A stretch of 64,000 nucleotides of DNA from Sphingobacteriaceae bacterium DW12 (GTDB lineage Bacteria; Bacteroidota; Bacteroidia; Sphingobacteriales; Sphingobacteriaceae). The position numbers and the translations under genes were made by a program. The notes beneath the pieces are model-generated. The model did not search any database and was not told where the DNA came from. It worked only from the letters and a program-made list of their open reading frames with translations. The stretch covers positions 230,197-294,196 of the forward strand of contig JROE01000008.1 in assembly GCA_000783305.1 (NCBI GenBank), in the 5' to 3' direction. Positions 43,519 to 52,350 of this stretch are shown in pieces. Within the stretch, counting starts at the first letter, position 1, and every line of letters begins with the position of its first letter.

Positions 43519-46114
43519 TAGATACGTTGATTTCTATACCAAGTAAAAGACTTATCGCTTGCTCAAACGATATTAGCTCAGCCTTGCTCTTTACCGAAAC
43601 AGATTGCATTTCGCTATTCCTATAATCAATTACTTCGTATAGTTTTCTTTGATTAAACATATCTATGTTTTCATGGTCGAAAGCTGCAAATACAACATCT
43701 TTATCTTCTCGTATTTTAATGAATCCAGCACCTAATACTAAACCAATTTTTGCGTAATCTCCGTAAAAATATTCTTGCAGCAATGGAATGATATTCTTGT
43801 AAAATGTATCCTTTAGGTCATCTATATTTCGGCAGTCCAAGAAATAGCTATGGCCGATAGCATGATCTCTGTCCAGTAGTTTTTCAATACGACTATTAAT
43901 AGTTTTCAAAAGTGTTCCCAGATCAATCCCTGCAATGTGGCTATCAAGTCCCTTTTTACTTCTTATTCCTGCTATTCTATCGGGTTTGGGAGTCATTTCC
44001 TCAAACACGAACCGTCTACGTAGAGCTGAGTCTAAAGTCTCCACGCTACGGTCAGCGGTGTTCATTGTGCCAATGATATAAAGATTATCAGGAACGGAGA
44101 AAGGTTTCTTACTGTATGGTAGAATTACTTCAAGATATTCTGTTGCCCCACCATCAACAGTATGCGGAGGCTTGCGCTTATCCGTTTCGATAAGAGTTAT
44201 TAGTTCTCCAAATATCTGAGACACATTTCCTCTGTTTATTTCGTCGATAATCAATACCTTAACATCATTTGCTTGTTGCGTTTCGTTTAGCTTATCGAGT
44301 AAGCGTGGTAGGATGGTATTATATCCATTTACAAGATAAGGTTCTATTTCTGGATATCTCTCTATGTCTTCCTGGCTAAAACTTATCTTCTTCCTTACAT
44401 TTTCTGTCGAGAACCCTTTTTCTTGCAAATATCTGTTCAACGCATAGAGCATCCGCAGTGATATAGGCAGTAGAGATTCACTTCGTTTCTTCTTTAATGT
44501 CAATAATTCGGAAGTAACTGATTCTACAGTGTAACCATTGATATCGTCTCCAATACTAAAAGGCAAAGCGCTTACACACATTTGCTTAAATATTCCATCG
44601 ACTACTTTATAGCTTATTGGATTTCCTTCTTTTTTTGGCGCAATAGGTTTCAATCCTTCGATAAAATCCTCATAGCTCAAGCTTTGATGGAACGTCGTAA
44701 ATACAATTTGCCTATTCTTTACTCTCTTTTCAAATTCTTCTTTGATTTCCTTTCTGCTCTTTCCGTTAAAATCATACCCCAGAATATCTAATGCTTTGTT
44801 TATTGTATGATATGTTTTGCCTGTTCCTGGAGGGCCAAAAAGTATTTGGTTCAGAGGAGCTGATCTCTTGTTTTCATTTCCGAAGGTATCCATGTTATTA
44901 GAGGAGGTATTTGTAGGCTTATTTTTATCTATGAAAATGCTTTGCAGAATAGGAACAGCATATTCTGCATCAAAAGGAGAAATAGTTTTCTGAGCGACTG
45001 AATAATCAGGTCGGTAAGGTGTGTTTCTTAAATCAACCAGCCAATCCATTTCGTGGAGAGCTTTGAACTCGTCCTCATTTTCGTCCAACAGAACTTCGGA
45101 TCTTATGATACCTAAGCCGATAATATCATAGTTTCCTCTATAGGCAAAGACAACATCGCCTATGTTAAAGTCAACAACAAAGTTTCTAATTGTAGATTTG
45201 TTGTTTTTCTGCTGCTTACCATTGGGATAGTGTTCATCAAGTGAATTCATAATAAACTCATCTGTAAAATTATTTTGGTTGAACATATCTTCAATAACAT
45301 AGCCCCAACCAATTTTTATATATTCATTTTTTATGAAGTCCGGCCACAGATGTGCGTTTTCACCTGGTTTTAAAACCCAACACTTTCTTTTACCTTCCTT
45401 GATATCTTGAATAACTTCCAAAATAGAATTTGAAAAAACCTCTTTTCCATCTTCTTTAATAGCATTGACATGTTTCTTGTAAAATGCAAGCAAATTATCA
45501 TACTCAAACTGGTTAACAGGCACTTTTTCAGCATACACCATTTTATCATTTAGCCTGTCATATAGAGCATAAAGTAAAACTCCATCGTCAATTGAAAAGA
45601 ACAATTGCTTAGCCGTCGTTTGATTAGGGTGCTGTTTGTTGTAGATAGCAAACCAAGCGTGATCAGCGCCGGTATTGCGTCCTCCGTCAAATCCGATTGA
45701 TTTATATGTAGAGAATTTACCTATCTCCAAATCGTTAATGATTGATTCAGCTAAACTATCAAGTGTACTATAAACTAATCCATTACTGCTTAGTGTAATA
45801 AACGGGTACAAAACAGAATATAAATCTTTATATTGAGTGAACTGTTTTGGGGTTTCAACTTTACCTGTTTGAAACAGCATTATTATTTTTTGCCTGTCTA
45901 CACTATTTTCTTTTAATCCTAAGGCTAATTCTCTTCTTATACTGGTTATTGGTCCACCTGTGTTTTTGTATTTTTCATAGAGTTTCTCTTTAATCTCTAT
46001 GGGTAAGTTCTCTACAATATCAAATAATTTATTGTGGTCGTTTATAGCGTTCTTAATTTCTATTGAGAGTGCTGCTATATTTTGTATGTCGTTTTTTAAA
46101 TTTTGCCAGTTCAT
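43502..46114 (-). CDS. mcrB: McrB-type AAA+ GTPase with N-terminal EVE-like domain
   Basis: An 870-aa protein. N-terminal residues about 1-235 look like the McrB-associated recognition domain (SIGFDGGRNTGADHAWFAIY). Residues about 244-395 fit an EVE/PUA-like modified-base reader (CWVLKPGENAHLWPDFIKN, IKIGWGYV). The AAA+ motor follows with Walker A FGPPGTGKT (426-434), Walker B VLIIDEINRGNVSQIFGEL, and MNTADRS plus the ALRRRF arginine finger. Two possible reading domains are more than in the classic McrB, so the target modification may differ from 5-methylcytosine. Confidence 0.88.
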   Translation of the reverse strand: MNWQNLKNDIQNIAALSIEIKNAINDHNKLFDIVENLPIEIKEKLYEKYKNTGGPITSIRRELALGLKENSVDRQKIIMLFQTGKVETPKQFTQYKDLYSVLYPFITLSSNGLVYSTLDSLAESIINDLEIGKFSTYKSIGFDGGRNTGADHAWFAIYNKQHPNQTTAKQLFFSIDDGVLLYALYDRLNDKMVYAEKVPVNQFEYDNLLAFYKKHVNAIKEDGKEVFSNSILEVIQDIKEGKRKCWVLKPGENAHLWPDFIKNEYIKIGWGYVIEDMFNQNNFTDEFIMNSLDEHYPNGKQQKNNKSTIRNFVVDFNIGDVVFAYRGNYDIIGLGIIRSEVLLDENEDEFKALHEMDWLVDLRNTPYRPDYSVAQKTISPFDAEYAVPILQSIFIDKNKPTNTSSNNMDTFGNENKRSAPLNQILFGPPGTGKTYHTINKALDILGYDFNGKSRKEIKEEFEKRVKNRQIVFTTFHQSLSYEDFIEGLKPIAPKKEGNPISYKVVDGIFKQMCVSALPFSIGDDINGYTVESVTSELLTLKKKRSESLLPISLRMLYALNRYLQEKGFSTENVRKKISFSQEDIERYPEIEPYLVNGYNTILPRLLDKLNETQQANDVKVLIIDEINRGNVSQIFGELITLIETDKRKPPHTVDGGATEYLEVILPYSKKPFSVPDNLYIIGTMNTADRSVETLDSALRRRFVFEEMTPKPDRIAGIRSKKGLDSHIAGIDLGTLLKTINSRIEKLLDRDHAIGHSYFLDCRNIDDLKDTFYKNIIPLLQEYFYGDYAKIGLVLGAGFIKIREDKDVVFAAFDHENIDMFNQRKLYEVIDYRNSEMQSVSVKSKAELISFEQAISLLLGIEINVSNGGQE

Positions 46115-46154
46115 TAAGCTTGTTTTTTATAGTTGGGCGCTAATACTCACAGGA

Positions 46155-48602
46155 TTATTTTACATATTTATTGACCTCGAACTTAAAGAGTTCGGATTGA
46201 TTCGTTAAAAAGGTTTTAAACTCGGCATTCGATATTAAATTCCCATTTACGTCAAATGAGACGTTATTTATCTGATTGTTATCTTTTAAAACTTTAGTTA
46301 CGTTTGGCCCTAGACCGATTCTAGTTAGATTAATAACATCTTCATCAACCGTTCCATATGTAGCTAAAAAGTATGCTTTTTTTGTGATGAGTTCGAAATC
46401 ATATAAAAAAGTTATTAGTTTTTTTAATTTGAAACTAACAAAGTCTTCTTCTAGCTTTATTTTGACTAATGCTATATTCGCTAACTGTTGCCTATTCTTT
46501 CCATGTAAGTTTATGTATACTTCTTGGAGATATTCATAATTTTGATATTTCGGAGAGGGGTTGACTACTTCTCCGAAAGAACTACCAATAAATAAATGGC
46601 TATCATTTTTGTCTTGAGATTTTATTTCAAAATACCGTAGGGTTGTTATTAGTTTTTCTTTTAGGCTTAATAATTGTAAAATATCAATATAATTCTTGTA
46701 ATAGTTTCTCGCTTGTTCGTTTTTTAAACGTTCAATTTCATAATCTTTAATTTGATTCTCATTATTTTTGATAAACACCTCGTAAATAGTTGAAACTACA
46801 TCATTGTTATTTGATATGGTTCTTGAATTTTTAATGATTGTTGGTATTACTAAATCAATATCCTTATAAAAATCATCAATATTGTTTTCGATAAGATTTC
46901 GTTTAATCCTGTTCTCTAAAGAAGGAATATTGTCTTCAATTAAAAATTCTGTAAGATTAATCAGTTTCGCGTTTTTTTCTTTTTGCTTAATAAGTTCTGC
47001 TTTATTTAACTTTAGTTCTTCAATTCTATAATTTTCTAATAATGGATTTTTGTTCTCGTCAACAAAAGTATGCTCTCTTAATAAAGGAAGTTTGTTTGAC
47101 ATATTGCTTCTCGAATTCGTGAATTCCGTAGAGTCAACAAAATGGATGATAGATACTAGTTTTGATAATGAGTTCTGAAAAACGTAGTTTAATCTGTTAA
47201 CTCTTCCAATCAAGTTGTTTAAGTCTTTTACATTCAGTCCGTAAGTTGATGTAATAAACAATGTGTCAATTGGGAAATTGATACCCTCTAAAATCACTGA
47301 GTTAGCTATAATATGCCTTAAATCTAAGCTTTCCTTATATTGGAATTCTAAATACTCTTTAAGGATGGTGGGTTGTTTTCCGTGTAAATATATAATTCCC
47401 TTTTTTATTAAGCTGACTAGGTCAATGTCCTCTGATATTTCACTAGCTATAATTCTTGAAATCGAATTTAAAATTTCACTCCCCACATTTTGTAATGATA
47501 ATGAAAGTTTATTTGCAATCAGTTCAACATTTCTAGGACGATAGTTATATATGAAGTTTTTTATCTGAGAATTATCAATTATATATTTGTTAAATGTAAT
47601 ATTAGTTTTTATTGGATATAGTTCATCTGAGAATCTATTATATAAAGATAGTTTGCCCTTTTTATCTAAATAGTAAACGTCATAGGCTTTTAAATTATGT
47701 CTTATACTACTCTCAAATATCTGTGCCTCGGATGTAAATTTGGTTTTCAAATTTTTAGTGTCATTCACAAGTGGAGATAGATATAATAGTCTTTGATTAG
47801 GGTTTTTCTTGTAGTTGAGCATAATAAGTCTTGATAGCAAGTGGTTTCTGCTATTGTTCTTTAGAATATTATGCGCTTCATCTATAAATAATATATCAAA
47901 TGTAACACCAAACTTGTTGATAAGCCTTGTAGCCCTTTCTTGTGTTAAAACACCAATAAATCTCTCTTCACCGTTAAACATTTCATCATGTAAAATGAGT
48001 TTATAATTTAAACTCAAGCTCCTTATGTCTGAATAAGTTTGAGTTATGAGTGACTTTGTAGGGACAATAATTCCAATTTTTGAGAAGTTGTTTTGCTTAA
48101 TAACTTCTCGAATTATAGAGCTTTTCCCAAATGACGTCGGAGCAATATAAGCGGAATCCCCCTTGACAATCCTTTCTAAAATTTCTTTTGATCTGTTATG
48201 TTGTTCGACAGTTTCAATGTAATTAGAATTTTTGTATTGTATTCTTATCTCTTGATTAATTATAGCTTCATGTAAAAACTGTTCGTTTAATAGTTCGTTA
48301 GCTACAATAAAATCAGAAATCGGATAAAAACCTATTTGTAAAGCTATGTCATATAGAGGTCTGTAATCTCCGTGAATCAAACTGTATTTTAAAATTATGT
48401 AGTATGCTATATTAAAATAACCTCTAAACCTTTTATCATTATTATAATATCTAAAAAAAATTAGAGATACAGTAAGTATATATTGAGCTTCTTCAAACGT
48501 TAATCGTTGATTTAAATTGAGTTTTTTAATACAACTGATGAATGCCGCGTTATTTTTTAATATACTTAACTGTAACTTTTCTTGGCTACTCGTCTTACTC
48601 AT
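46155..48602 (-). CDS. hamB: Hachiman-like HamB helicase (superfamily 2)
   Basis: An 815-aa DExH helicase. Walker A APTSFGKSS is at about 154-162, Walker B LFIDEAHN at about 238-245, motif III-like LYLSPL, and helicase C-terminal motifs around VILEGINFPIDTLFITS and NLIGRVNRLNY. It overlaps the upstream HamA-like gene by 8 bp. The HamA (DUF1837) plus large helicase pair is the definition of the Hachiman anti-phage system. The gene is much more AT-rich than its neighbours, suggesting recent transfer. Name given by gene pairing and motif, not by alignment. Confidence 0.78.
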   Translation of the reverse strand: MSKTSSQEKLQLSILKNNAAFISCIKKLNLNQRLTFEEAQYILTVSLIFFRYYNNDKRFRGYFNIAYYIILKYSLIHGDYRPLYDIALQIGFYPISDFIVANELLNEQFLHEAIINQEIRIQYKNSNYIETVEQHNRSKEILERIVKGDSAYIAPTSFGKSSIIREVIKQNNFSKIGIIVPTKSLITQTYSDIRSLSLNYKLILHDEMFNGEERFIGVLTQERATRLINKFGVTFDILFIDEAHNILKNNSRNHLLSRLIMLNYKKNPNQRLLYLSPLVNDTKNLKTKFTSEAQIFESSIRHNLKAYDVYYLDKKGKLSLYNRFSDELYPIKTNITFNKYIIDNSQIKNFIYNYRPRNVELIANKLSLSLQNVGSEILNSISRIIASEISEDIDLVSLIKKGIIYLHGKQPTILKEYLEFQYKESLDLRHIIANSVILEGINFPIDTLFITSTYGLNVKDLNNLIGRVNRLNYVFQNSLSKLVSIIHFVDSTEFTNSRSNMSNKLPLLREHTFVDENKNPLLENYRIEELKLNKAELIKQKEKNAKLINLTEFLIEDNIPSLENRIKRNLIENNIDDFYKDIDLVIPTIIKNSRTISNNNDVVSTIYEVFIKNNENQIKDYEIERLKNEQARNYYKNYIDILQLLSLKEKLITTLRYFEIKSQDKNDSHLFIGSSFGEVVNPSPKYQNYEYLQEVYINLHGKNRQQLANIALVKIKLEEDFVSFKLKKLITFLYDFELITKKAYFLATYGTVDEDVINLTRIGLGPNVTKVLKDNNQINNVSFDVNGNLISNAEFKTFLTNQSELFKFEVNKYVK

Positions 48603-49365
48603 CTAGATAATCTATGAAATATTGAATAGTGTTTTTGTTCAAACACATTATAGTTAGTTTTTTATGTTTATATGATTTCGTTAAAGCTGTCAATTTCTTA
48701 ACTAAGTCACTTTTGTCAATCATATTATATCTAGCTCCTAAAAAAATAGTTGAGCTGGGAATTATATTAAGAGAATCAATCTTTTCAAATTTCTTCTCCA
48801 CATAATCCTTAGATAGCTTTTTCAAAGTTTTAGAAATAGTATCGTTGAAATTTACTGCTCTAAGACTAGCATGATGATATGCGTTTTTCCAAGGATTGTT
48901 AGTAGTGTTAGAACCTTCAATTTTCTTTTTCAAATCATTATAGGCTTCACTAATATTGGAATTATGGGTAGCAGTAAGAGTCGTGTCTAATGAAGATTTA
49001 CTTTCGTAAATAAAGAATTCATTTTCTAGGCCATATAGACCGTCAAATCCTTTTTTCATTCCCTTTTCTTCTAGATTGCTAAAAAGAAAATGTTGCTTAA
49101 ATCTGTTTGCGCGTAAGTACAGGTGACAAATAAACTCAGAAATTATTCCATGTTTTTGCAAATCAGTTTTATTCGTTAGCAAGTTTTTAAGTTCTAATTT
49201 TGTAATTTTGATATCGTTGTTGCTTTCAATGATATCGTTATCTCCGTTCCAAATTTGATGTATGTTTGCTTCAATATAGCTCTTTAATCGCGGGGAGTAT
49301 GAATCAATGTTTATGAAATGAAGTGTGATTTCATTTGATAATTCAATTTTATATCTTCCAAACAT
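48595..49365 (-). CDS. hamA: Hachiman-like HamA nuclease (DUF1837-like)
   Basis: A 256-aa protein with a PD-(D/E)XK-like pattern: Glu77 in GIISEF, Asp108 in KGFDGLYGL, then Glu121 and Lys123 in IYESKSS, matching the spacing of HamA/DUF1837 effectors that degrade DNA when the partner helicase senses phage. The remainder is helical with Lys-rich segments. It precedes the helicase with an 8-bp overlap. Very AT-rich codons. A few other DUF1837-type nucleases pair with different partners, but the DExH helicase next door supports Hachiman. Confidence 0.78.
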   Translation of the reverse strand: MFGRYKIELSNEITLHFINIDSYSPRLKSYIEANIHQIWNGDNDIIESNNDIKITKLELKNLLTNKTDLQKHGIISEFICHLYLRANRFKQHFLFSNLEEKGMKKGFDGLYGLENEFFIYESKSSLDTTLTATHNSNISEAYNDLKKKIEGSNTTNNPWKNAYHHASLRAVNFNDTISKTLKKLSKDYVEKKFEKIDSLNIIPSSTIFLGARYNMIDKSDLVKKLTALTKSYKHKKLTIMCLNKNTIQYFIDYLDE

Positions 49366-49560
49366 GTTTAAATAAATTTAATCCTATGGTATGGCTACTT
49401 CGATAGTAAATTCGCAGATAACCTTAAAGTACATATATTACTAATCACTTCTTCTCCGAAAATTACTTCAATCGCTGAAGCGATTTTCTTCAGTAGTCCA
49501 ATATGGTTAAATAGGGGCGAGACTGATTTTTGTTTTTCAGCCAAACTGTCCTTTTTAAAT

Positions 49561-49785
49561 CTACCTCGTGAACGCAAAGTATATCACATAAAACCAGCCG
49601 AATATCCCATGTAGTATTGTCCACATGATGGATTTGTTACGGTCCCAGGAAGCCACTACGGCGATTATAGATCCTAGGCCGACTCCGGTCTGGGTGATGG
49701 TCTGCGTTGTGGTATTAGTTATTCCCTGCCCAAAGACCATCGTGGTCAATGACAAGAAAAATACAATGATTGCTAGTTGTTTCAT
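49561..49785 (-). CDS. Tiny membrane protein (74 aa)
   Basis: The protein has a hydrophobic signal-like start (MKQLAIIVFFLSLTTMVFG), a Thr/Gln-rich middle (TNTTTQTITQTG) and two further hydrophobic segments (LGSIIAVVAS; ILHGIFGWFYVIYFAF) with an SWDRNKSI turn between them. This arrangement is typical of small Bacteroidota membrane proteins of unknown function. It lies 68 bp downstream of another tiny membrane protein on the same strand, immediately before hamA. Confidence 0.72.
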   Translation of the reverse strand: MKQLAIIVFFLSLTTMVFGQGITNTTTQTITQTGVGLGSIIAVVASWDRNKSIMWTILHGIFGWFYVIYFAFTR

Positions 49786-49853
49786 ATTGGTATTAGCTCT
49801 TGTAAGTTGGAATCCAAATTAAATAAGCCTTGAGTTTTAGATTAGTTTATACA

Positions 49854-50063
49854 TTATATTATCTCCTGCGGTGTTCCGTTCTTATCATTTGATTCTCTAA
49901 TAGCAGAGGCTATTTCTTTAAGTGCTTCACTCTGCTCTCGTAAGGCAGAAGCGTGATCTTGGTACTTTTCAAGTAATGCCGATAACATTCGGTAGACAGC
50001 ATAGATAATGAGTACTATTACAGCTGCCCGGACTAAGTACATTAAAATTGCGGTTATAATCAT
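49854..50063 (-). CDS. Tiny membrane protein with coiled-coil tail (69 aa)
   Basis: One N-terminal membrane helix (about residues 2-25, ILMYLVRAAVIVLIIYAVYR) is followed by a charged amphipathic coiled coil (LEKYQDHASALREQSEALKE). It could multimerise at the inner membrane. No family recognised. It follows the DinD-fusion gene by 113 bp on the same strand. Confidence 0.68.
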   Translation of the reverse strand: MIITAILMYLVRAAVIVLIIYAVYRMLSALLEKYQDHASALREQSEALKEIASAIRESNDKNGTPQEII

Positions 50064-50176
50064 AATTTTAGTTTCTTTAATGATTTGGTTCTACATATTT
50101 GTTGACTCTAGATAATCCAGATAGTCTTGAGCGTTATCTAAGTCTATGAAGCGAGCAATAGTTTTTAACTGGTCCA

Positions 50177-50821
50177 TTAATCTTTTAAAATATCTGAGCA
50201 ATAGTTATCCACTACTTGTGCGGATTCCTTATCACCTAGATCAGCTGCCGATTTATAATCCTTGCATCCGCCAGCAAGATCTTGATTTGTGAATTTTAGT
50301 AAGCCTCTACCATAGTAAGCAAATACCATTTGTTGATCTATTTCTAGCGCCTTGTTGTAATCTGCTAGTGAAAGTTCAACACTATCAGAGTCGTAATATG
50401 CTCTACCTCGATATGCGTGTGCTAGTGCATTTCCTGGTTCTAGCTCTAGTGCAGCCGAGTAGTCGTCGATAGCCTTTTGGTATTCCTTTAAATCTAAGTA
50501 TGAGCTTCCTCTAGATATACGAGCTTTTACCTCTGTATTCTTTATCTCCAATATTTTTGAAAAATACTCAATAGCTCCCTTAAGATCTTTTTCTTGATGC
50601 TTAGAATTCCCTTGGTAATAGTAGTATGGTATAGACAAGGTATCTGACAGATTACATGATGCCAAAGAGAAGCATACGAATAAAAATGCTATATAGTAGA
50701 ATCGGTTTTTCATGCATATTTTGGACATCTGGCGTGGAGTCCAATATTCATTGCCTAGCTCATCCAATTTTTTGATGCTCTCAAAGATGGAGTTGTCCGC
50801 AGAGGTTAATTTCTTGCTCAT
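50177..50821 (-). CDS. TPR lipoprotein fused behind a DinD N-terminus
   Basis: Residues 1-36 (FESIKKLDELGNEYWTPRQ core) look like the start of DinD/BRO-type DNA-damage-inducible proteins, whose full length is far greater. From Met37 (50713) the sequence changes to a normal lipoprotein signal (YYIAFLFVCFSLASC) and a periplasmic TPR domain at about 70-205 (KEYQKAIDDYSAALELEPGN). The true product may start at 50713, leaving the DinD piece as a relic, or both may be one in-frame fusion. The leader before 50821 matches that of the ORF6N gene. Confidence 0.75.
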   Translation of the reverse strand: MSKKLTSADNSIFESIKKLDELGNEYWTPRQMSKICMKNRFYYIAFLFVCFSLASCNLSDTLSIPYYYYQGNSKHQEKDLKGAIEYFSKILEIKNTEVKARISRGSSYLDLKEYQKAIDDYSAALELEPGNALAHAYRGRAYYDSDSVELSLADYNKALEIDQQMVFAYYGRGLLKFTNQDLAGGCKDYKSAADLGDKESAQVVDNYCSDILKD

Positions 50822-50855
50822 AATTCCCCGTGGTTATAATTGGTCTTTATTTCTT
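50822..50855 (-). promoter_or_regulatory. Leader of the DinD-fusion gene, copy of the ORF6N leader
   Basis: On the minus strand this carries AGAAATA, ACCAATTATAACC and CGGGGAATT directly before ATGAGCAAGAAA, matching 35008-35041 with few changes. Its far end overlaps the last codons of the HTH-like gene. Confidence 0.6.
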
Positions 50856-51443
50856 ATTTGACTTCTCTTCGAATTCTTTTAGCCAAAGTGAATCTACAGT
50901 TAGTTTAGCGGCTTCAATCATTTCTTTAGGTATTACAGAAATTAACTTGTATACTTTTCTAGTGCTATCCTTATCTGTATTTATATCCTCAATAAAACCT
51001 CTGATTGTCGTTTTGCCTAATTCAATTGCTTTATCTTTAAGGTCTTTCGGTAAATGTGGACGAATAAGTTTGTTATTTATTACCTCATTTAAGATACAAT
51101 ACTCGTTGATGATTATGATTAGATACGATGTTAAATCAAGTTTTGTTTGAGATCGAACTTTTACACGGCCACTAATAAGCTTTTGGATTTCTCTAGGTAA
51201 GTCTTCTGCTTTTGGATATACACCTTCAAGATTTAACAACTCTTTAATCGACAAATTATAGATTTTATTACAGATGTTTCTTAAAGACCCTAAATCAAAG
51301 CTCTGATTACCCTCAATCATTCTAGAATATTGACGAACATTAAGTTTTGCATATTTATCTATCTCACTTTTAGTTATCTTAAAAAGCTTTCTTAGTGTTT
51401 CTAAAAGGTTGATTATGAGCTTTATTTCGTCTGATTTACTCAT
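50847..51443 (-). CDS. XRE-like helix-turn-helix protein (198 aa)
   Basis: The N-terminal 70 residues look like an XRE-type DNA-binding fold: LRKLFKITKSEIDKYAKLN, then VRQYSRMIEGNQSFDLGSL, and LRNICNKIYNLSIKELLNL. The C-terminal 110 residues are helical and unassigned. It is the first gene of the long minus-strand run that leads into the defence island and is a candidate repressor or control protein for it. The candidate ncRNA lies upstream, on the opposite strand. Confidence 0.72.
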   Translation of the reverse strand: MSKSDEIKLIINLLETLRKLFKITKSEIDKYAKLNVRQYSRMIEGNQSFDLGSLRNICNKIYNLSIKELLNLEGVYPKAEDLPREIQKLISGRVKVRSQTKLDLTSYLIIIINEYCILNEVINNKLIRPHLPKDLKDKAIELGKTTIRGFIEDINTDKDSTRKVYKLISVIPKEMIEAAKLTVDSLWLKEFEEKSNKK

Positions 51444-51639
51444 TATTGCTTAATTTTTATTTATTCGAGTGTACAATATTTGTCACTTCGTATTTATTGT
51501 TGTATATTTGTTTCAGTTACATAAGCGACTAACAGGAGGAGGGAGGGATTTAACTCTCTTCGTACGATGTCACTCATAAACGAAAACCGCTAATTTTCCC
51601 TATGAGTCAATCGTGAGCTCGCTGTCTATTGGATTTTAT

Positions 51640-51647
51640 TATCTTTG
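51640..51647 (+). promoter_or_regulatory. Putative -7 box of the candidate ncRNA
   Basis: TATCTTTG fits TAnnTTTG and is the same octamer as that before the sigma gene (5057-5064). It would place the transcript start near 51652, just before the left arm of the long stem. Confidence 0.55.
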
Positions 51648-51651
51648 TGAT

Positions 51652-51766
51652 ATAAGTTCAATAGGGCGAGTCTCATGTAAGCCTTTGGGGAATCACGATT
51701 TCGGTCGTGAGGGCTCTTAGCGGTGCCACGTTCAAAGCATTGAGACTCGCCTTATTGATTTTTTAC
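51652..51766 (+). ncRNA. Candidate structured RNA with intrinsic terminator
   Basis: A 17-bp stem is formed by CAATAGGGCGAGTCTCA (51659-51675) and TGAGACTCGCCTTATTG (51741-51757), with one G-U pair. It is followed at once by ATTTTTTACC, the layout of a terminator. Inside, TCACGA/TCGTGA form a 6-bp hairpin with a TTTCGG loop at about 51692-51710, next to a GCC/GGC pairing. The region encodes no protein. A 6S-like or other small regulatory RNA, or a cis-acting leader, are possible. A second small stem, ACTCATA/TATGAGT, lies upstream at 51572-51607. Confidence 0.6.
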
Positions 51767-51827
51767 CAATAGGGCGTTTCTTCAAGTTTATTGGGTGCCA
51801 CATCGTTTTTATAAACATTAAATGATT

Positions 51828-51938
51828 ATGAGACGATTAAAAACCACCAAAAGAATCTCCACAGATCCGATCCACGATCGTGGTCAACGGTTCCTCTATT
51901 TACAGTTGAAAAAGAACGTCATCCGAGCGCCTGAATAA
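51828..51938 (+). CDS. Possible 36-aa small protein
   Basis: A 36-codon frame, MRRLKTTKRIS then TDPIHDRGQRFLYLQLKK, is strongly basic and lies 60 bp after the ncRNA terminator. It contains a perfect 12-bp palindrome, CCACGATCGTGG (51872-51883). No family and no clear promoter. It may be chance. Confidence 0.3.
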   Translation: MRRLKTTKRISTDPIHDRGQRFLYLQLKKNVIRAPE

Positions 51939-51984
51939 ACAAGTGCTCTTTTTACAGACCATAGAAAAGGGGAGAAGCTGTGCG

Positions 51985-52065
51985 CTTTGACGGCGTCCGT
52001 GCATACCACATTAGAGAGTCTGTCCGCTGGGTGGCGGACAGAATGACGCTCATGGGTAGTATGTA
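51985..52065. repeat. Dispersed-repeat-like hairpin
   Basis: CTGTCCGC (52020-52027) and GCGGACAG (52034-52041) form a perfect 8-bp stem with a 6-nt loop, flanked by GACGGCG...AATGACGCTCATGG. It looks like the short palindromic elements scattered in such genomes. The rest of 51939-52350 has no gene I can support. Confidence 0.45.
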
Positions 52066-52350
52066 GGGTGTAATAAAAGCAACTCAATTCCTTAAATATG
52101 TCTGTAAGCCAACCTCCTTCCTGTAGAAACAACTAAAGTTGCTCTATTTTTTTCGAGCGGTCAGCATATTTTATTTTTAGCATTCTAAAGTTAGATTGAT
52201 TTTTCGAGTTAAGCAAGGGTATTTACATACTATTTTTTGTATTTTACTTATAGTGGGAGGTTTGGTTTTTTTAATAAATGTTCAGTTACTGGTTGTTATC
52301 GACTAGTGGCGAGTTGGGGCGCCGCTCCATAACCAATTAAACCAACTATT

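Noticed and set aside
49395..49577. Minus-strand frame of 60 codons (SLAEKQKSVSPLFN)
   Set aside because: It overlaps the end of the 74-aa membrane protein and contains a short inverted repeat; no family or start signal supports it.
51652..51766. Retron or type III toxin-antitoxin RNA
   Set aside because: No reverse transcriptase or recognisable toxin gene is next to the RNA, so no such label is given.
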